Assembly: GCF_015500095.1 (NCBI RefSeq)
Contig: NZ_CP062983.1
Location: 806,001 to 870,000 of the forward strand
DNA length: 64,000 nt
Reading direction: 5' to 3'
DNA from: Phototrophicus methaneseepsis
Lineage (GTDB): Bacteria > Chloroflexota > Anaerolineae > Aggregatilineales > Phototrophicaceae
Shown: positions 36,988 to 44,993 of the stretch, piece after piece
How the letters are laid out: the number at the start of each line of letters is the position of its first letter
How positions within the stretch are numbered: position 1 is the first letter of the stretch
Made by a program: the position numbers and the translations under genes
Notes under the pieces: generated by a model
Told to the model about the DNA's origin: nothing
What the model saw: only the letters and a program-made list of their open reading frames with translations
Databases searched by the model: none

Positions 36988-38310
36988 AGAGATTGTTTGG
37001 GATGTATCCGCCTGGTTGATATCCTCTTGCGGTGGGTCAATTGTTGGCAAGCTGATGGTAAAGGTGGCCCCGCTGCCTATCCCCGCGCTTTCTGCCCAGA
37101 TACGACCACCATGTGCCTCAACAATCGCTCGACCAATGCTCAGGCCAATACCCAGCCCCCCATGATGACGGACCATATGGTCTTCCACCTGGTAAAATTC
37201 TTCGAATATCTTCTCAAGCTGGGTCGGATCAATGCCTAACCCCTGGTCCACAACGCGCAAACGCACTTCTTTATCCGTCAGGCCCTTGAGTGCTTCTACT
37301 GTGATGGGCTTATCTGGCGCGGAAAATGAAATCGCGTTATTGATGAGATTCGTCAGGACCATCATCATGCGCGTATGGTCCGCATAGACGTAGGGGTCTT
37401 TATCAGGCATTTTGATGTTGATCTGGTACTTATCAATATCCATCAAGGCCTGGATCTCAAGCGAGAGAGAGCTAAATAACTCAGAGACGCGGATCGCTTC
37501 TAGATGGAGGTCACTCTGTTTCTGTTTGACGTAGCGGAGGTTCACCATGTCTTCGATGATTTTGCGCAATCGCAGGGCGCTTTCCAGCACTTTAGAGGCA
37601 TGGCTCTGGGTAGAGACGTCTTCGTCTTCCTGTAAGAAGCTGGCATACCCCATGATGACGCCCAGTGGCGTGCGTAGTTCGTGTGAGGCAATCGCGATAA
37701 AATTATTCTTGAGTCTATCGACTTCGTTCAATTCTTCATTGGCACGGCGCAGTTCCATCACAGCCTGCGCCCCTTCAATCGCCACCGCGGCTTGTGCTGC
37801 CAGGATTTCAAGATAACGGCTGTCTTCTTTTGTCCAGCTCCCCTGGCGCTTGTTGAGCGCTTCGAGCACGCCAATGATCTTATTTTTGTAGGTCATGGGC
37901 ACGCCGAGCAAAGAGCGCGTCTGGAAGGCAATGTCTTCGTCGACCTTCCCATAGTGGCGAGGATCTGTGCGCGCATCATCAACCCGGACCGTATCGCGCT
38001 TGCGCAAAATCTCACCAGCAATGCTATCCATGGGGACTGGCGTCCCGATGAGGCTGTTGCTGTTATCTAAGGTGGTCGAAGCGGCGAAAAAGAGCTGTTG
38101 TTTCTTGTTGTTCCATAAAAGGACGGATGCCGCGTCGCATTCCATAATATCGACAGCAACGTCCATGATGTACTTCAGTAGAGGCTCGAGTTGTAGGCGT
38201 GAATTCAGCACCACACTAACATCGACCAGCTTCTCTAACAAATTCACCTGTGATTCTAGCTGTTGTACGCGCTGTTGTAGTGCCTGAGCATCCATTTGTA
38301 CCATGACCAT
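36979..38310 (-). CDS. GAF-domain sensor histidine kinase
   Basis: 443 residues, soluble. An N-terminal coiled coil (QQRVQQLESQVNLLEKLVDV) leads into a GAF domain (about 30-185), then HisKA with FIAIASHELRTPLGVIMGYA and HATPase with NLINNAISFS, DQGLGID and GGLGIGLSI. The GAF domain likely binds a small ligand such as a cyclic nucleotide, haem or bilin; no conserved chromophore Cys is evident. The response regulator partner is not adjacent. The putative origin-like repeat region starts about 80 bases upstream, so its promoter may overlap those repeats. Confidence 0.88.
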   Translation of the reverse strand: MVMVQMDAQALQQRVQQLESQVNLLEKLVDVSVVLNSRLQLEPLLKYIMDVAVDIMECDAASVLLWNNKKQQLFFAASTTLDNSNSLIGTPVPMDSIAGEILRKRDTVRVDDARTDPRHYGKVDEDIAFQTRSLLGVPMTYKNKIIGVLEALNKRQGSWTKEDSRYLEILAAQAAVAIEGAQAVMELRRANEELNEVDRLKNNFIAIASHELRTPLGVIMGYASFLQEDEDVSTQSHASKVLESALRLRKIIEDMVNLRYVKQKQSDLHLEAIRVSELFSSLSLEIQALMDIDKYQINIKMPDKDPYVYADHTRMMMVLTNLINNAISFSAPDKPITVEALKGLTDKEVRLRVVDQGLGIDPTQLEKIFEEFYQVEDHMVRHHGGLGIGLSIGRAIVEAHGGRIWAESAGIGSGATFTISLPTIDPPQEDINQADTSQTISET

Positions 38311-38391
38311 TGATGATGTTATCTCCGAGAGTCATTTTAGCACTATCCCTATGATCGTGCGAAGAGCATTGCATTAAGCCTTAAGTCAAAT

Positions 38392-39060
38392 TTATCCCCA
38401 ATTTGCGGTTGTGGATTTTGTTTTGTGTTTTGGGAATTTGTTTTAAAAGAGAGAAATCCCCATGTAGAAAAGTCAGAATAAAATAGTCGTAATAGTTATA
38501 GGGGCTGTTCAAACTGTTCAAAACTCAGTAATGGCGACATTAAGTTGGGATAAAAACGGCTTCTTTTCCCAATTCATACCCAAATCAAGGGGCAGTTATC
38601 GCAATTCTAAAAACTCGATTGGGATAGTTGGGAAAAGAGTTTTGAACAGCCCTCTGTGCAAAACTTTGAACATATCGACAGGCAGCCTCATAGTTTTAAA
38701 CAATTACAAAATTTGTTACACAATCGGCATTAAAAGTGCAGAGTTATGAACAGGCTGTCGAAAGTTATGAACAGGTTATGCCCCTGTTTTGCACAGAGTT
38801 ATGAACAGACAAGCTTATTAACAAACCTCATACTTGGGTTATTGGGATAAAACAAGCGTTAATTAGGGATATGGGCTTCCGAACAGGTGTGCGCTTATCC
38901 CAAGCAAATTGGGTTATAACCGTCCCTTAATGCTCAAAACGATTTGTTTTATTTGGGATATGGCTTTGTTTGGAATTCGTTATCCCAAAGGATTTTGGGA
39001 TAAAGATAACAAAATTGCATCATTTTTTGGGATAAAAAACGGGCCTTTATGCTATCTCAC
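38392..39060. other. A+T-rich repeat region resembling a replication origin
   Basis: Non-coding region with four kinds of repeat. (1) TTGGGATAA-type sites at 38545, 38619, 38842, 38864, 38953, 38995, 39027 and, inverted, 38895 and 38980; six are exact. (2) AGTTATGAACAG in three exact copies around 38744, 38765 and 38799. (3) Perfect relaxed-consensus DnaA boxes TTTTGCACA at 38787 and inverted at 38655, plus near matches TTATCCCCA (38392), AAATCCACA (inverted, 38410) and TGTTACACA (38714). (4) An inverted repeat pairing 38502-38572 with 38628-38652. A 240-nt sample (38821-39060) has 92 G/C, about 38%. Confidence 0.55.
38502..38652. repeat. Large interrupted inverted repeat
   Basis: The right arm, 38628-38652, reads TTGGGAAAAGAG then TTTTGAACAGCCC. 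Its complement is present in the left arm in two pieces: CTGTTCAAAACTC (38514-38526) and TCTTTTCCCAA (38562-38572), separated by about 35 bases that contain one TTGGGATAA site. GGGCTGTTCAAA occurs again just before the first piece (38502-38512). The left arm therefore looks like a perfect partner that received an insertion or partial duplication. Confidence 0.65.
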
Positions 39061-39152
39061 AACAAACTTAAGCTGTGTGAGGTGGCTTTCTGACAGTGAA
39101 ACAGCCATAGGCGGGGATCAATACCCGCCCGGTGGCCTGTTCAGGGGTTTGC

Positions 39153-39470
39153 TTAAGGTGTGACGTCCTCTTGTGTGAGGGCGTCAATGATCGCGTCAAC
39201 CAGTTCCCGGATTTGTGTTTCTGGCAATGGTGCAGGGTTCGACTGGCGGGCTACGGCTGCTGCATCTTCGATGGTATAGCCCCCGATGAGGGCCAGGGCC
39301 AGCGTCATGAGCAGCACCAGGACTTCTGTCCGCACAAAGGCGAGTTCCGGCACGGCTAGCGTGAGCAGCCCAACGATGAGAGCGCTCAGGGCAATGAGAA
39401 CGCGCCGCGATTTGAGCACCAGCAGCAGTGGATCGACCACTGCACGCCGCTGCGTTTTGTCTTCTGGCAT
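39153..39470 (-). CDS. Two-helix membrane protein, holin-like in layout
   Basis: 105 residues with a basic start, two hydrophobic segments (about 26-42 and 46-65) and a charged C-terminal helix (ETQIRELVDAIIDALTQEDV). The size, paired helices and position directly after tail-fibre-like genes suggest a phage holin or a small membrane protein of a phage remnant. No sequence family was recognised, so this is a layout-based guess. It is the last of three phage-like genes on the minus strand. Confidence 0.45.
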   Translation of the reverse strand: MPEDKTQRRAVVDPLLLVLKSRRVLIALSALIVGLLTLAVPELAFVRTEVLVLLMTLALALIGGYTIEDAAAVARQSNPAPLPETQIRELVDAIIDALTQEDVTP

Positions 39471-39544
39471 CGGTTACTTCCTCCATCTATCTATATAGAC
39501 GATTTGAACATAGGCGTATCAGGGATGTGCAGTGAGCAAAATGC

Positions 39545-39955
39545 TCACTCGGCTGTGGTATCTGCGGCAGCTTCGTTATCCAGGCTGCGCAAATCAAGGA
39601 TTTCCGCCTCTAACCACGCGAGCTTGTTAACGAGTGCTTTTATTTGTGGGGACGTATCTCTGAAGTCGTCCACATTGAGGCGGTCCCGGTTGGCTTTGCG
39701 CTGCTGGTCCAGGGCATCCGCCTTTTGTGATTGTTTCGCTTGTGCTTCCAGGTAAGCTTGCCAACTCGCTTGCAGCGCGATCAACGTCGGCACAGGGCGG
39801 GTATCTTCCCATGTGCGGACCAGAGCGGCGTAAGTATCGGCCCGGCGGAAGCGAGCATTTGGATAGATGCCTTCGACAGCGAGGGCAAAATCAAGCGTAT
39901 TAACAGCATCCGAGATGGGACCGGGTGTGGGTTGATTGTCGTTGGGTTCTGTCAT
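39545..39955 (-). CDS. Phage tail-fibre assembly/XkdW-like small protein
   Basis: About 136 residues. The segment WEDTRPVPTLIALQASWQAY followed by LEAQA is the typical 'W...P-x-PT...LQ-x-W-x-AY' pattern of phage tail accessory proteins (XkdW and tail-fibre assembly types). A charged helical region follows. I place the start at MTEPND (39955), two bases after the stop of the tail-fibre-like gene with GGAGG upstream; six further codons are open to 39973 but lack a ribosome site. It is coupled to its neighbour. Confidence 0.55.
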   Translation of the reverse strand: MTEPNDNQPTPGPISDAVNTLDFALAVEGIYPNARFRRADTYAALVRTWEDTRPVPTLIALQASWQAYLEAQAKQSQKADALDQQRKANRDRLNVDDFRDTSPQIKALVNKLAWLEAEILDLRSLDNEAAADTTAE

Positions 39956-39957
39956 CG

Positions 39958-40509
39958 TTACTTCAACCTCCATATTTCAATGCTGGTATAAACCTCTGTG
40001 CCATAGGCGACAGTACGCCCGAAGCCATACGTTGCACATGTGGTTTGTGCGTAGTGTTGCAGCTCAATGACTTTTGGCGCTGTAATCGTCAGGAATGTGG
40101 AGAGTCTGGCGTTGGTCTGGGCATCGTAAACCGAGGAGGCATAAGCATTATCGCCAACACGGAAGGCGTAATTATCTGTGAGGTTATACAGATTGATTTT
40201 GTGGCGGTCGACGGCGGCGGCTGGCGCGCTGGCATGCAGGAAATACGTCCCGGCTGCCAGGGTGAATTGATTGCTCCCCAGCGTCACATTGCCCATAGCA
40301 TCGCCAATCTTGACGTTGATATCCCGCGTGCGCCATCCGCCTGCGGTGAATGTGCCGCCATTAACGCCACCCGTTTTTTCATCGCGTAGCAGCGTATAGG
40401 AATTCAACAGTTGGCTGAGGTAATCCACGTTGTTGCTGACCTGTGCATTCAGGTCTGCGGCGGTCAATGGTTCGTCATTGACCCATGTTTTAGGTGCCGT
40501 CCAGCTCAT
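39958..40509 (-). CDS. Phage tail fibre-like protein
   Basis: 183 residues. The N-terminus SWTAPKTWVNDEPLTAADLN followed by AQVSNNVDYL is a recurrent opening of phage and prophage distal tail or fibre proteins. The rest is beta-rich (GTFTAGGWRTRDINVKIGDA, FTLAAGTYFLHASAPA, ITAPKVIELQHY) as in trimeric C1q/TNF-like receptor-binding tips. No capsid, portal or terminase gene is in the window, so this is a remnant or an adopted tail module rather than an intact prophage. Confidence 0.6.
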   Translation of the reverse strand: MSWTAPKTWVNDEPLTAADLNAQVSNNVDYLSQLLNSYTLLRDEKTGGVNGGTFTAGGWRTRDINVKIGDAMGNVTLGSNQFTLAAGTYFLHASAPAAAVDRHKINLYNLTDNYAFRVGDNAYASSVYDAQTNARLSTFLTITAPKVIELQHYAQTTCATYGFGRTVAYGTEVYTSIEIWRLK

Positions 40510-40578
40510 AAGATGCTCCTTTGCTGGCTGATTGAGCTTTTCGCTTCAGCCTAGCACGGAGCTGCGCCGAGTTGGTTT

Positions 40579-40598
40579 CCATATGGTTTTCCATATGG
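40579..40598. promoter_or_regulatory. Paired CCATATGG palindromes
   Basis: Two CCATATGG sites (40579-40586 and 40591-40598) with a 12-base period, each inside TTCCATATGG, lie 70-90 bases upstream of the tail-fibre-like gene. Spaced identical dyads are typical of operators; no regulator is assigned. Confidence 0.35.
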
Positions 40599-40645
40599 AA
40601 CGACTTTTCAGTGAATGTTTTTTGGGCTGTAGTGACCCGTGAATG

Positions 40646-41722
40646 CTACTGCGCGGAGGTCATCGTCGGCAAGGGTCCTGTAAAGCCGAATCGGCTTGGA
40701 GTTTCTGTTGGCACAGCAACGGGATTGCTCAGGCCCAGGTCACGCGTGGGCGGGAATGGCTCTATGTAATAGGTGTTCTCTTCAAAGGAAGATTCCGCAG
40801 TCCAACCCGTATCATCGCCGGAGCGTATGCGCCACCAGACGTAGCCTTCTGCACAGGCTGGCCCTGCGATGACTTCTTCCAGCACATGACCTTCTTCTAA
40901 CATCGTCACGAAAGCCCCCGATGTATGCGGCTCTGCACGCAGGCGGTTCGCGCCGCCGGTCTCTTTGATACGCGCGTTATAAGTCCCGGTCTCGAGGCGT
41001 GGTTCCAGATAGCCAGCAAAATCCACTGGGCACTGTGCATCGAGAGGGATTGAGGTATCTGGTGTGGCCGCTGCCGTGGCCGTGTGAATAGGAGCGGGCG
41101 TTGTGGCGATGGGGTCAGGCGTTGGCATGGCAGGGGCGCGATTCATCAGCAGGTTCGCGCCCACAGCGCCAATGCCGACGATGGGCAGTATCACCAGGGC
41201 AATCATGCCAAAGAGGCCGACCATAGAACGTTTGCCACGCTTTGGCTTAGCTGTTTCCGTTGAGGGAACCGGGCGCATCCCCTTGGGGGGGAGTGTCTGA
41301 AGGTTTGTCGTTTTCATGGGCGCAATACGAGATACTTCGCCGCTGCGATTCGTCAGCTCAATCGTGAGTTGATCCATCGCCGCATCAAAGGGCTGCGAGT
41401 GGAAATCAACATATTGCAGACGATGCAACTGAAAGTGCACTTTCGTAGGCTGCCACAGTACGGGGATGATGGTCTTGCCGTTATCGAAGAAATACTGCCA
41501 TTCGTTGGTGACATTGACGGAAGCCATAGAATCCGGCGAGAGGACGACGAGCATCACATCCGCATCATCGAGCCCCTGTTGGATGGCATTGCTCCAATTT
41601 TTGCCTGCCCGGATGTGCGTCTGATCAATCCAAACTTCCGCACCGACTTCTTCGAGATAAGTGGCGAGTTGATAAGCGAATGATTCATCTGTCCGGCTGT
41701 AGCTTATGAATATGCGCGCCAT
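40646..41722 (-). CDS. TIR-transmembrane-SH3 protein
   Basis: 358 residues. An N-terminal TIR domain (RIFISYSRTDESFAYQLATY at 3-22, WIDQTHIRAGKNW, DADVMLVVLSPDS) has a Glu at position 74 in TNEW, where NADase TIRs carry the catalytic Glu. After a basic stretch comes one membrane helix (about 168-190), a TPxP linker, and an outer domain of about 130 residues with an SH3-like part (NRLRAEPHTSGAF, WWRIRSGDDTGWTAESSF). Topology puts TIR inside and SH3 outside, like a receptor with a wall-binding sensor. It could be an NAD-cleaving stress or defence protein. Confidence 0.75.
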   Translation of the reverse strand: MARIFISYSRTDESFAYQLATYLEEVGAEVWIDQTHIRAGKNWSNAIQQGLDDADVMLVVLSPDSMASVNVTNEWQYFFDNGKTIIPVLWQPTKVHFQLHRLQYVDFHSQPFDAAMDQLTIELTNRSGEVSRIAPMKTTNLQTLPPKGMRPVPSTETAKPKRGKRSMVGLFGMIALVILPIVGIGAVGANLLMNRAPAMPTPDPIATTPAPIHTATAAATPDTSIPLDAQCPVDFAGYLEPRLETGTYNARIKETGGANRLRAEPHTSGAFVTMLEEGHVLEEVIAGPACAEGYVWWRIRSGDDTGWTAESSFEENTYYIEPFPPTRDLGLSNPVAVPTETPSRFGFTGPLPTMTSAQ

Positions 41723-42050
41723 CGGATTAAACTCGTCTTCTTTACATTATGAGCATAACATGGAAGCAAACCAAATAATGCACTTTCCCATGAAATAGAA
41801 ATCATATTTTTACGATTGTTGCGCCGCTTCGCCTCTACTTACAGCCATAAGGCTCACGGGGCGTGTTATCAACTTGACATAACGGAGTCTAGATAGCCTC
41901 TCTCAATATCTTGATAATTAATGTACAGTTGTTTTATTATGATTTATAAAGGCATGGACTGCGATTTTTTAATCCAATAATGATGGGCGCAAGTTACTTC
42001 TGGTTGCTGATCTGATGGGATGAGGGCTTTTTAAGCTGGGGCGATTTACG
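41723..42050 (+). other. Intergenic region between TIR and FHA genes
   Basis: 328 A+T-rich bases between two divergent genes, holding both promoters. TTGACA at 41874-41879 is a good minus-35 hexamer but has no good minus-10 at 16-18 bases. I see no gene or strong hairpin here. Confidence 0.4.
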
Positions 42051-42488
42051 ATGGGCAGAAACTATATCGAAAATAGTAAGTTGACTGTTACCAAATTCAA
42101 TAGAGTCTCTTACCGCCCTAAAAAGCGGGATACAGAAGGGCTTGGGGCCCTGCAAGAAGCCCCAAAGATTCTTGATTTCGTCCTACCAAATGGCGGCATT
42201 ATCACCATGTCTACCCATGAGGAGATTCTGATTGGTCGTAAAGCACGCCCCAACGATCCGATGGTCAGCCTGGATTTACAGCCTTACGAGGGGCGCGACT
42301 TGGGTGTTTCTCGCTGCCATGCGATGATGGCGGTGATGCACAACAAACTCACAATCCAGGATTTAAACAGCCTGAATCACACGCTCTTAAACGGTCAGAT
42401 GCTCATCCCGATGAAGCGCTATACCCTGCGAGATGGGGATAAGATCAGCCTGGGGTCTTTTGTGATGGAAGTCCATTTTGTTGGGTAG
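42051..42488 (+). CDS. FHA-domain protein
   Basis: 145 residues. After a basic 40-residue leader comes an FHA domain: ILIGRKARPNDPMVSLDLQP, then GVSRCHAMMAVMHNKLTIQD and LNSLNHTLLNGQMLIPMKRY. The conserved Gly-Arg, Ser-Arg-x-His and Asn-Gly positions for phosphothreonine binding are all present. It likely binds a phosphorylated partner of a Ser/Thr kinase system; no kinase is adjacent. The ribosome site is weak (GGGG, ten bases before the ATG). Confidence 0.85.
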   Translation: MGRNYIENSKLTVTKFNRVSYRPKKRDTEGLGALQEAPKILDFVLPNGGIITMSTHEEILIGRKARPNDPMVSLDLQPYEGRDLGVSRCHAMMAVMHNKLTIQDLNSLNHTLLNGQMLIPMKRYTLRDGDKISLGSFVMEVHFVG

Positions 42489-42649
42489 TGACACGGATTG
42501 AGCCACAGCGAGATGGCTGTAAGGTAAAGCCAGTGACAGCGATCTTTTATCATAAACAATAGTCGTGGTTAATAATATTTCTTAATGTTTCTGTTGCGTA
42601 TTTCCTGATAGTATAGATTTGAGCGTAACAACGTGTAACGGAAACGATC

Positions 42650-42898
42650 ATGGCGAGCATTCCCCAGTCCACACATATTCAGAATACCTACCAATATGCG
42701 ACCTCTATGCTGCAAGCTGGTAAGAGCCCTGCAGCTGTTAAAGAAACCTTGATCGCCAATGGCTTAAGCGATAAGCGAGCACAGGCTATCCTGGATAATA
42801 TTCACAATCTGCGCCGTAGTTCTTTTTATCACTTTGTCCGCCTGCATCCCCTCTTGCACCGAGTGGAAGTTCGCTTACGTGGGATGATGAAGCACTGA
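42650..42898 (+). CDS. Small basic hypothetical protein
   Basis: 82 residues, helical, with SMLQAGKSPAAVKETLIANG followed by LSDKRAQAIL, resembling a short UBA- or HTH-like three-helix unit, and a basic His/Arg-rich C-terminus. GGAAACGATC precedes the ATG. No family recognised. A hairpin 22 bases past the stop (42920-42944) ends its transcript. The gene seems real by its ribosome site and terminator. Confidence 0.55.
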   Translation: MASIPQSTHIQNTYQYATSMLQAGKSPAAVKETLIANGLSDKRAQAILDNIHNLRRSSFYHFVRLHPLLHRVEVRLRGMMKH

Positions 42899-42919
42899 TT
42901 GCAGGCATGTCTGAAAGAT

Positions 42920-42944
42920 AGGGCGTACAGAAATCGTACGCCCT
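42920..42944. terminator. Hairpin terminator
   Basis: Nine-bp perfect stem AGGGCGTAC/GTACGCCCT with a seven-base loop, located between two convergent genes (stops at 42898 and 43021). The following sequence has only a short T run (CGTTTTAA), so it is a weak or factor-assisted terminator. Confidence 0.55.
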
Positions 42945-43020
42945 GTCTGACGTTTTAAGGATTCGCGCGCTCTATGGGTGCGTGCAGCCTGATGCAAGTG
43001 GCCGGTGATAAGGGTCGCTG

Positions 43021-43470
43021 CTAAGGGGTATCGCGCCGAATCAAGAGCTGGCCTTGTGGCTCACAGGTCACGTGCAGGCCACTCTCTGCGACAACCTGCC
43101 AGGCTTGTACCGTTTCATGAGGATCAACCACGAGCCGGTATTCCCCCAAAGAAACTTCAAGGCGGCCACTATCACGGATTGCAAAATCGGTGACAGATTG
43201 CCCATATAAGATCAAGATATTCCCCACTTCGCCCTTATGAGAAAGGGAGATGGGTTGGTGTACGCCGCCGCCTGTCTGAAAATAAAAGTCATTCTCAATA
43301 CGCAAAATCGTACGTTCAGCTTCATGCTGAAAACGAATAGCGAGAGCACGATCCACCAGAAATTGGGTAATACGCGCCCCGTTGATGGGTAGACTCCATC
43401 GATCAGGCAGTCTATGCAGTGTAATCGCAGCAGTCATAATAGCAGTCGTCTTAAGCGGTTTGAGGTTCAT
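43021..43470 (-). CDS. DUF6188-like protein
   Basis: 149 residues, beta-rich and soluble. LRIENDFYFQTGG near the middle and LEVSLGEYRLVVDPHETVQA...WQVVAESGLHVTCEPQGQLL at the end follow the plan of the DUF6188 family: a strand-rich ligand-like module ending in a W-x(8)-G...P-x-G motif. Some relatives are immunity-like, but no toxin is adjacent here. It is monocistronic. The function is unknown. Confidence 0.5.
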   Translation of the reverse strand: MNLKPLKTTAIMTAAITLHRLPDRWSLPINGARITQFLVDRALAIRFQHEAERTILRIENDFYFQTGGGVHQPISLSHKGEVGNILILYGQSVTDFAIRDSGRLEVSLGEYRLVVDPHETVQAWQVVAESGLHVTCEPQGQLLIRRDTP

Positions 43471-43501
43471 CGCAATCCAGCTATTAGATCATTGTAGTCG
43501 A

Positions 43502-43524
43502 AAGGGCACAACGTGTGCGCCCTT
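43502..43524 (-). terminator. Hairpin after the WD40 gene
   Basis: AAGGG and CACA pair with TGTG and CCCTT, with a two-base bulge, on the minus strand. It lies 123 bases past the WD40 stop and has no U-tract, so terminator function is uncertain; it could instead belong to the promoter region of the DUF6188-like gene. Confidence 0.35.
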
Positions 43525-43646
43525 ACAATACGATTTTGCGACTTTTTTGTAAATTACACCGCGTATTACACATGAATATCATTACAATTAGGCCAATGAC
43601 TCACAATTTGGGCCATATAGGGCCTGAAACCCACTTCTGGGCAAGC

Positions 43647-44588
43647 TCAGGAGGCCGGGTTCACACCCCAGAGCGTCACCGTATTATCGCCGCTGGCGGC
43701 TGCTAACATGGTCCCAACCGGGTTAAAGTCTACCGCCAGCACGGGCTTTTCGTGGGCTTGCAGGGTGTTGATGAGGTTGCCGCTGTTGATCTCCCAGATG
43801 CGGATGCTGTTATCGCGCCCACTGCTTGCGAGTACTTCGCCACGTGGGGAAAAACTCACGGAATCCGCGCCGCCGTTATGGGCCTGGTAGATGGCAATTT
43901 CACTTGCTTCGAACAAATCCCACAGCCGCACTGTCATATCTTTGCTGGCAGATGCCAGCAGGCTGCCGCCGGGGGAGACTGTCAGGCTGCGCACCCAATC
44001 ATCATGGCTGCCTAGGATGGTGCCTTTTGTTTCGCCTTTGAGGTCCCACAGGCGAATGGTATGGTCCCAGCCCCCGCTGATGAGCATTTCACCACCGAGG
44101 CCGAACGTCACGCAGCTCACTTCAGCATCATGACCGTAAAAAACATCCTGCTCAATGCCAATTTCGGTATTCCATAAGCGCACTGTGTGGTCCACGCTGC
44201 CAGTCGCCAACATGGTGCCGCGCGGGCTGAATGCTAGCGATTCGACTGAATCCACATGGCCCTTCATCGTGTTGCGCAGGCTGATCATGCGCGTTTCAGG
44301 GTCAATATCCCACAGCTTGACGACGGTATCTGCACCGCCAGTTGCCAGCATCGCGCCATCCCGGCTGAATGCCATGCTCTTTACAGGGCCTTCATGCGCA
44401 TCTTCAATGATCTGGTCTGGTACGCCGCCGAAGCCATTGATATACAAGGCTAACCCACCTGCGCCTGAAATCGCCAGGGTATCGCCATTGGGTGACCAAC
44501 GAAGGCCGCTAATCCAGCCGCGCTTGACACTGCCCAGCCGGCTGAGTTGCGTCGCATTATCGCTGCTAATAGGCATAAATTGGGACAT
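43647..44588 (-). CDS. Seven-bladed WD40-repeat protein
   Basis: 313 residues forming seven WD40 units, for example AHEGPVKSMAFSRDGAMLAT ending TVVKLWDI, and GHVDSVESLAFSPRGTMLAT ending TVRLWN. Seven blades make exactly one closed propeller with nothing left over, so this is a pure interaction scaffold, not the tail of a kinase as often seen in bacteria. No signal peptide, so it is cytoplasmic. CGGAG precedes the ATG. Its partner is unknown. Confidence 0.88.
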   Translation of the reverse strand: MSQFMPISSDNATQLSRLGSVKRGWISGLRWSPNGDTLAISGAGGLALYINGFGGVPDQIIEDAHEGPVKSMAFSRDGAMLATGGADTVVKLWDIDPETRMISLRNTMKGHVDSVESLAFSPRGTMLATGSVDHTVRLWNTEIGIEQDVFYGHDAEVSCVTFGLGGEMLISGGWDHTIRLWDLKGETKGTILGSHDDWVRSLTVSPGGSLLASASKDMTVRLWDLFEASEIAIYQAHNGGADSVSFSPRGEVLASSGRDNSIRIWEINSGNLINTLQAHEKPVLAVDFNPVGTMLAAASGDNTVTLWGVNPAS

Positions 44589-44978
44589 AATCCGCTCCGT
44601 ACTTAACGACCAACCTGAGATGGTCGATCAGATCGTCTATCAAACTTGTAACATGATGATACAGCTAACGTTATGCATAAAGAATAAAGGTTGTTCCTCT
44701 AAAGTTGTTATTCATTAATTATTCGCCAACTTTATATGCGATTCTATGAAAGGGCTGCCTAAAATCCCCCTGGTATCTTAATTCAGGCGATCCTAGTTGG
44801 TGAATGTCGTTTGGTCCCAGGTTTGGGGCCAATTGCCATACGTTGCGTTGCTACAAAAGTCGCTTGCCAAAAGCGCACGATAAAAAACCGTGATAAAACC
44901 CTGATTAAGATGCATCGCATAACGCACGTGACTTTGGCTTGCTCGTGATGCGCTTCCCCGGCATAATCTTCGCCTGGA
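44589..44978. other. Intergenic region between WD40 and GT39 genes
   Basis: About 390 bases between divergent genes. It contains the dyad-rich GGTCGATCAGATCGTC (near 44620-44636) and an A+T-rich stretch at 44690-44740. I see no gene. It should hold both promoters. Confidence 0.4.
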
Positions 44979-44993
44979 ATGGAGCAATTCTCT

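Noticed and set aside
38531-39163. Two frames of 72 and 84 codons inside the origin-like region
   Set aside because: They run through the repeated sites, have no ribosome site and no family features. The repeats are better explained as non-coding.
39153-41722. Complete prophage
   Set aside because: There is no integrase, capsid, portal, terminase or attachment repeat in or around the segment.
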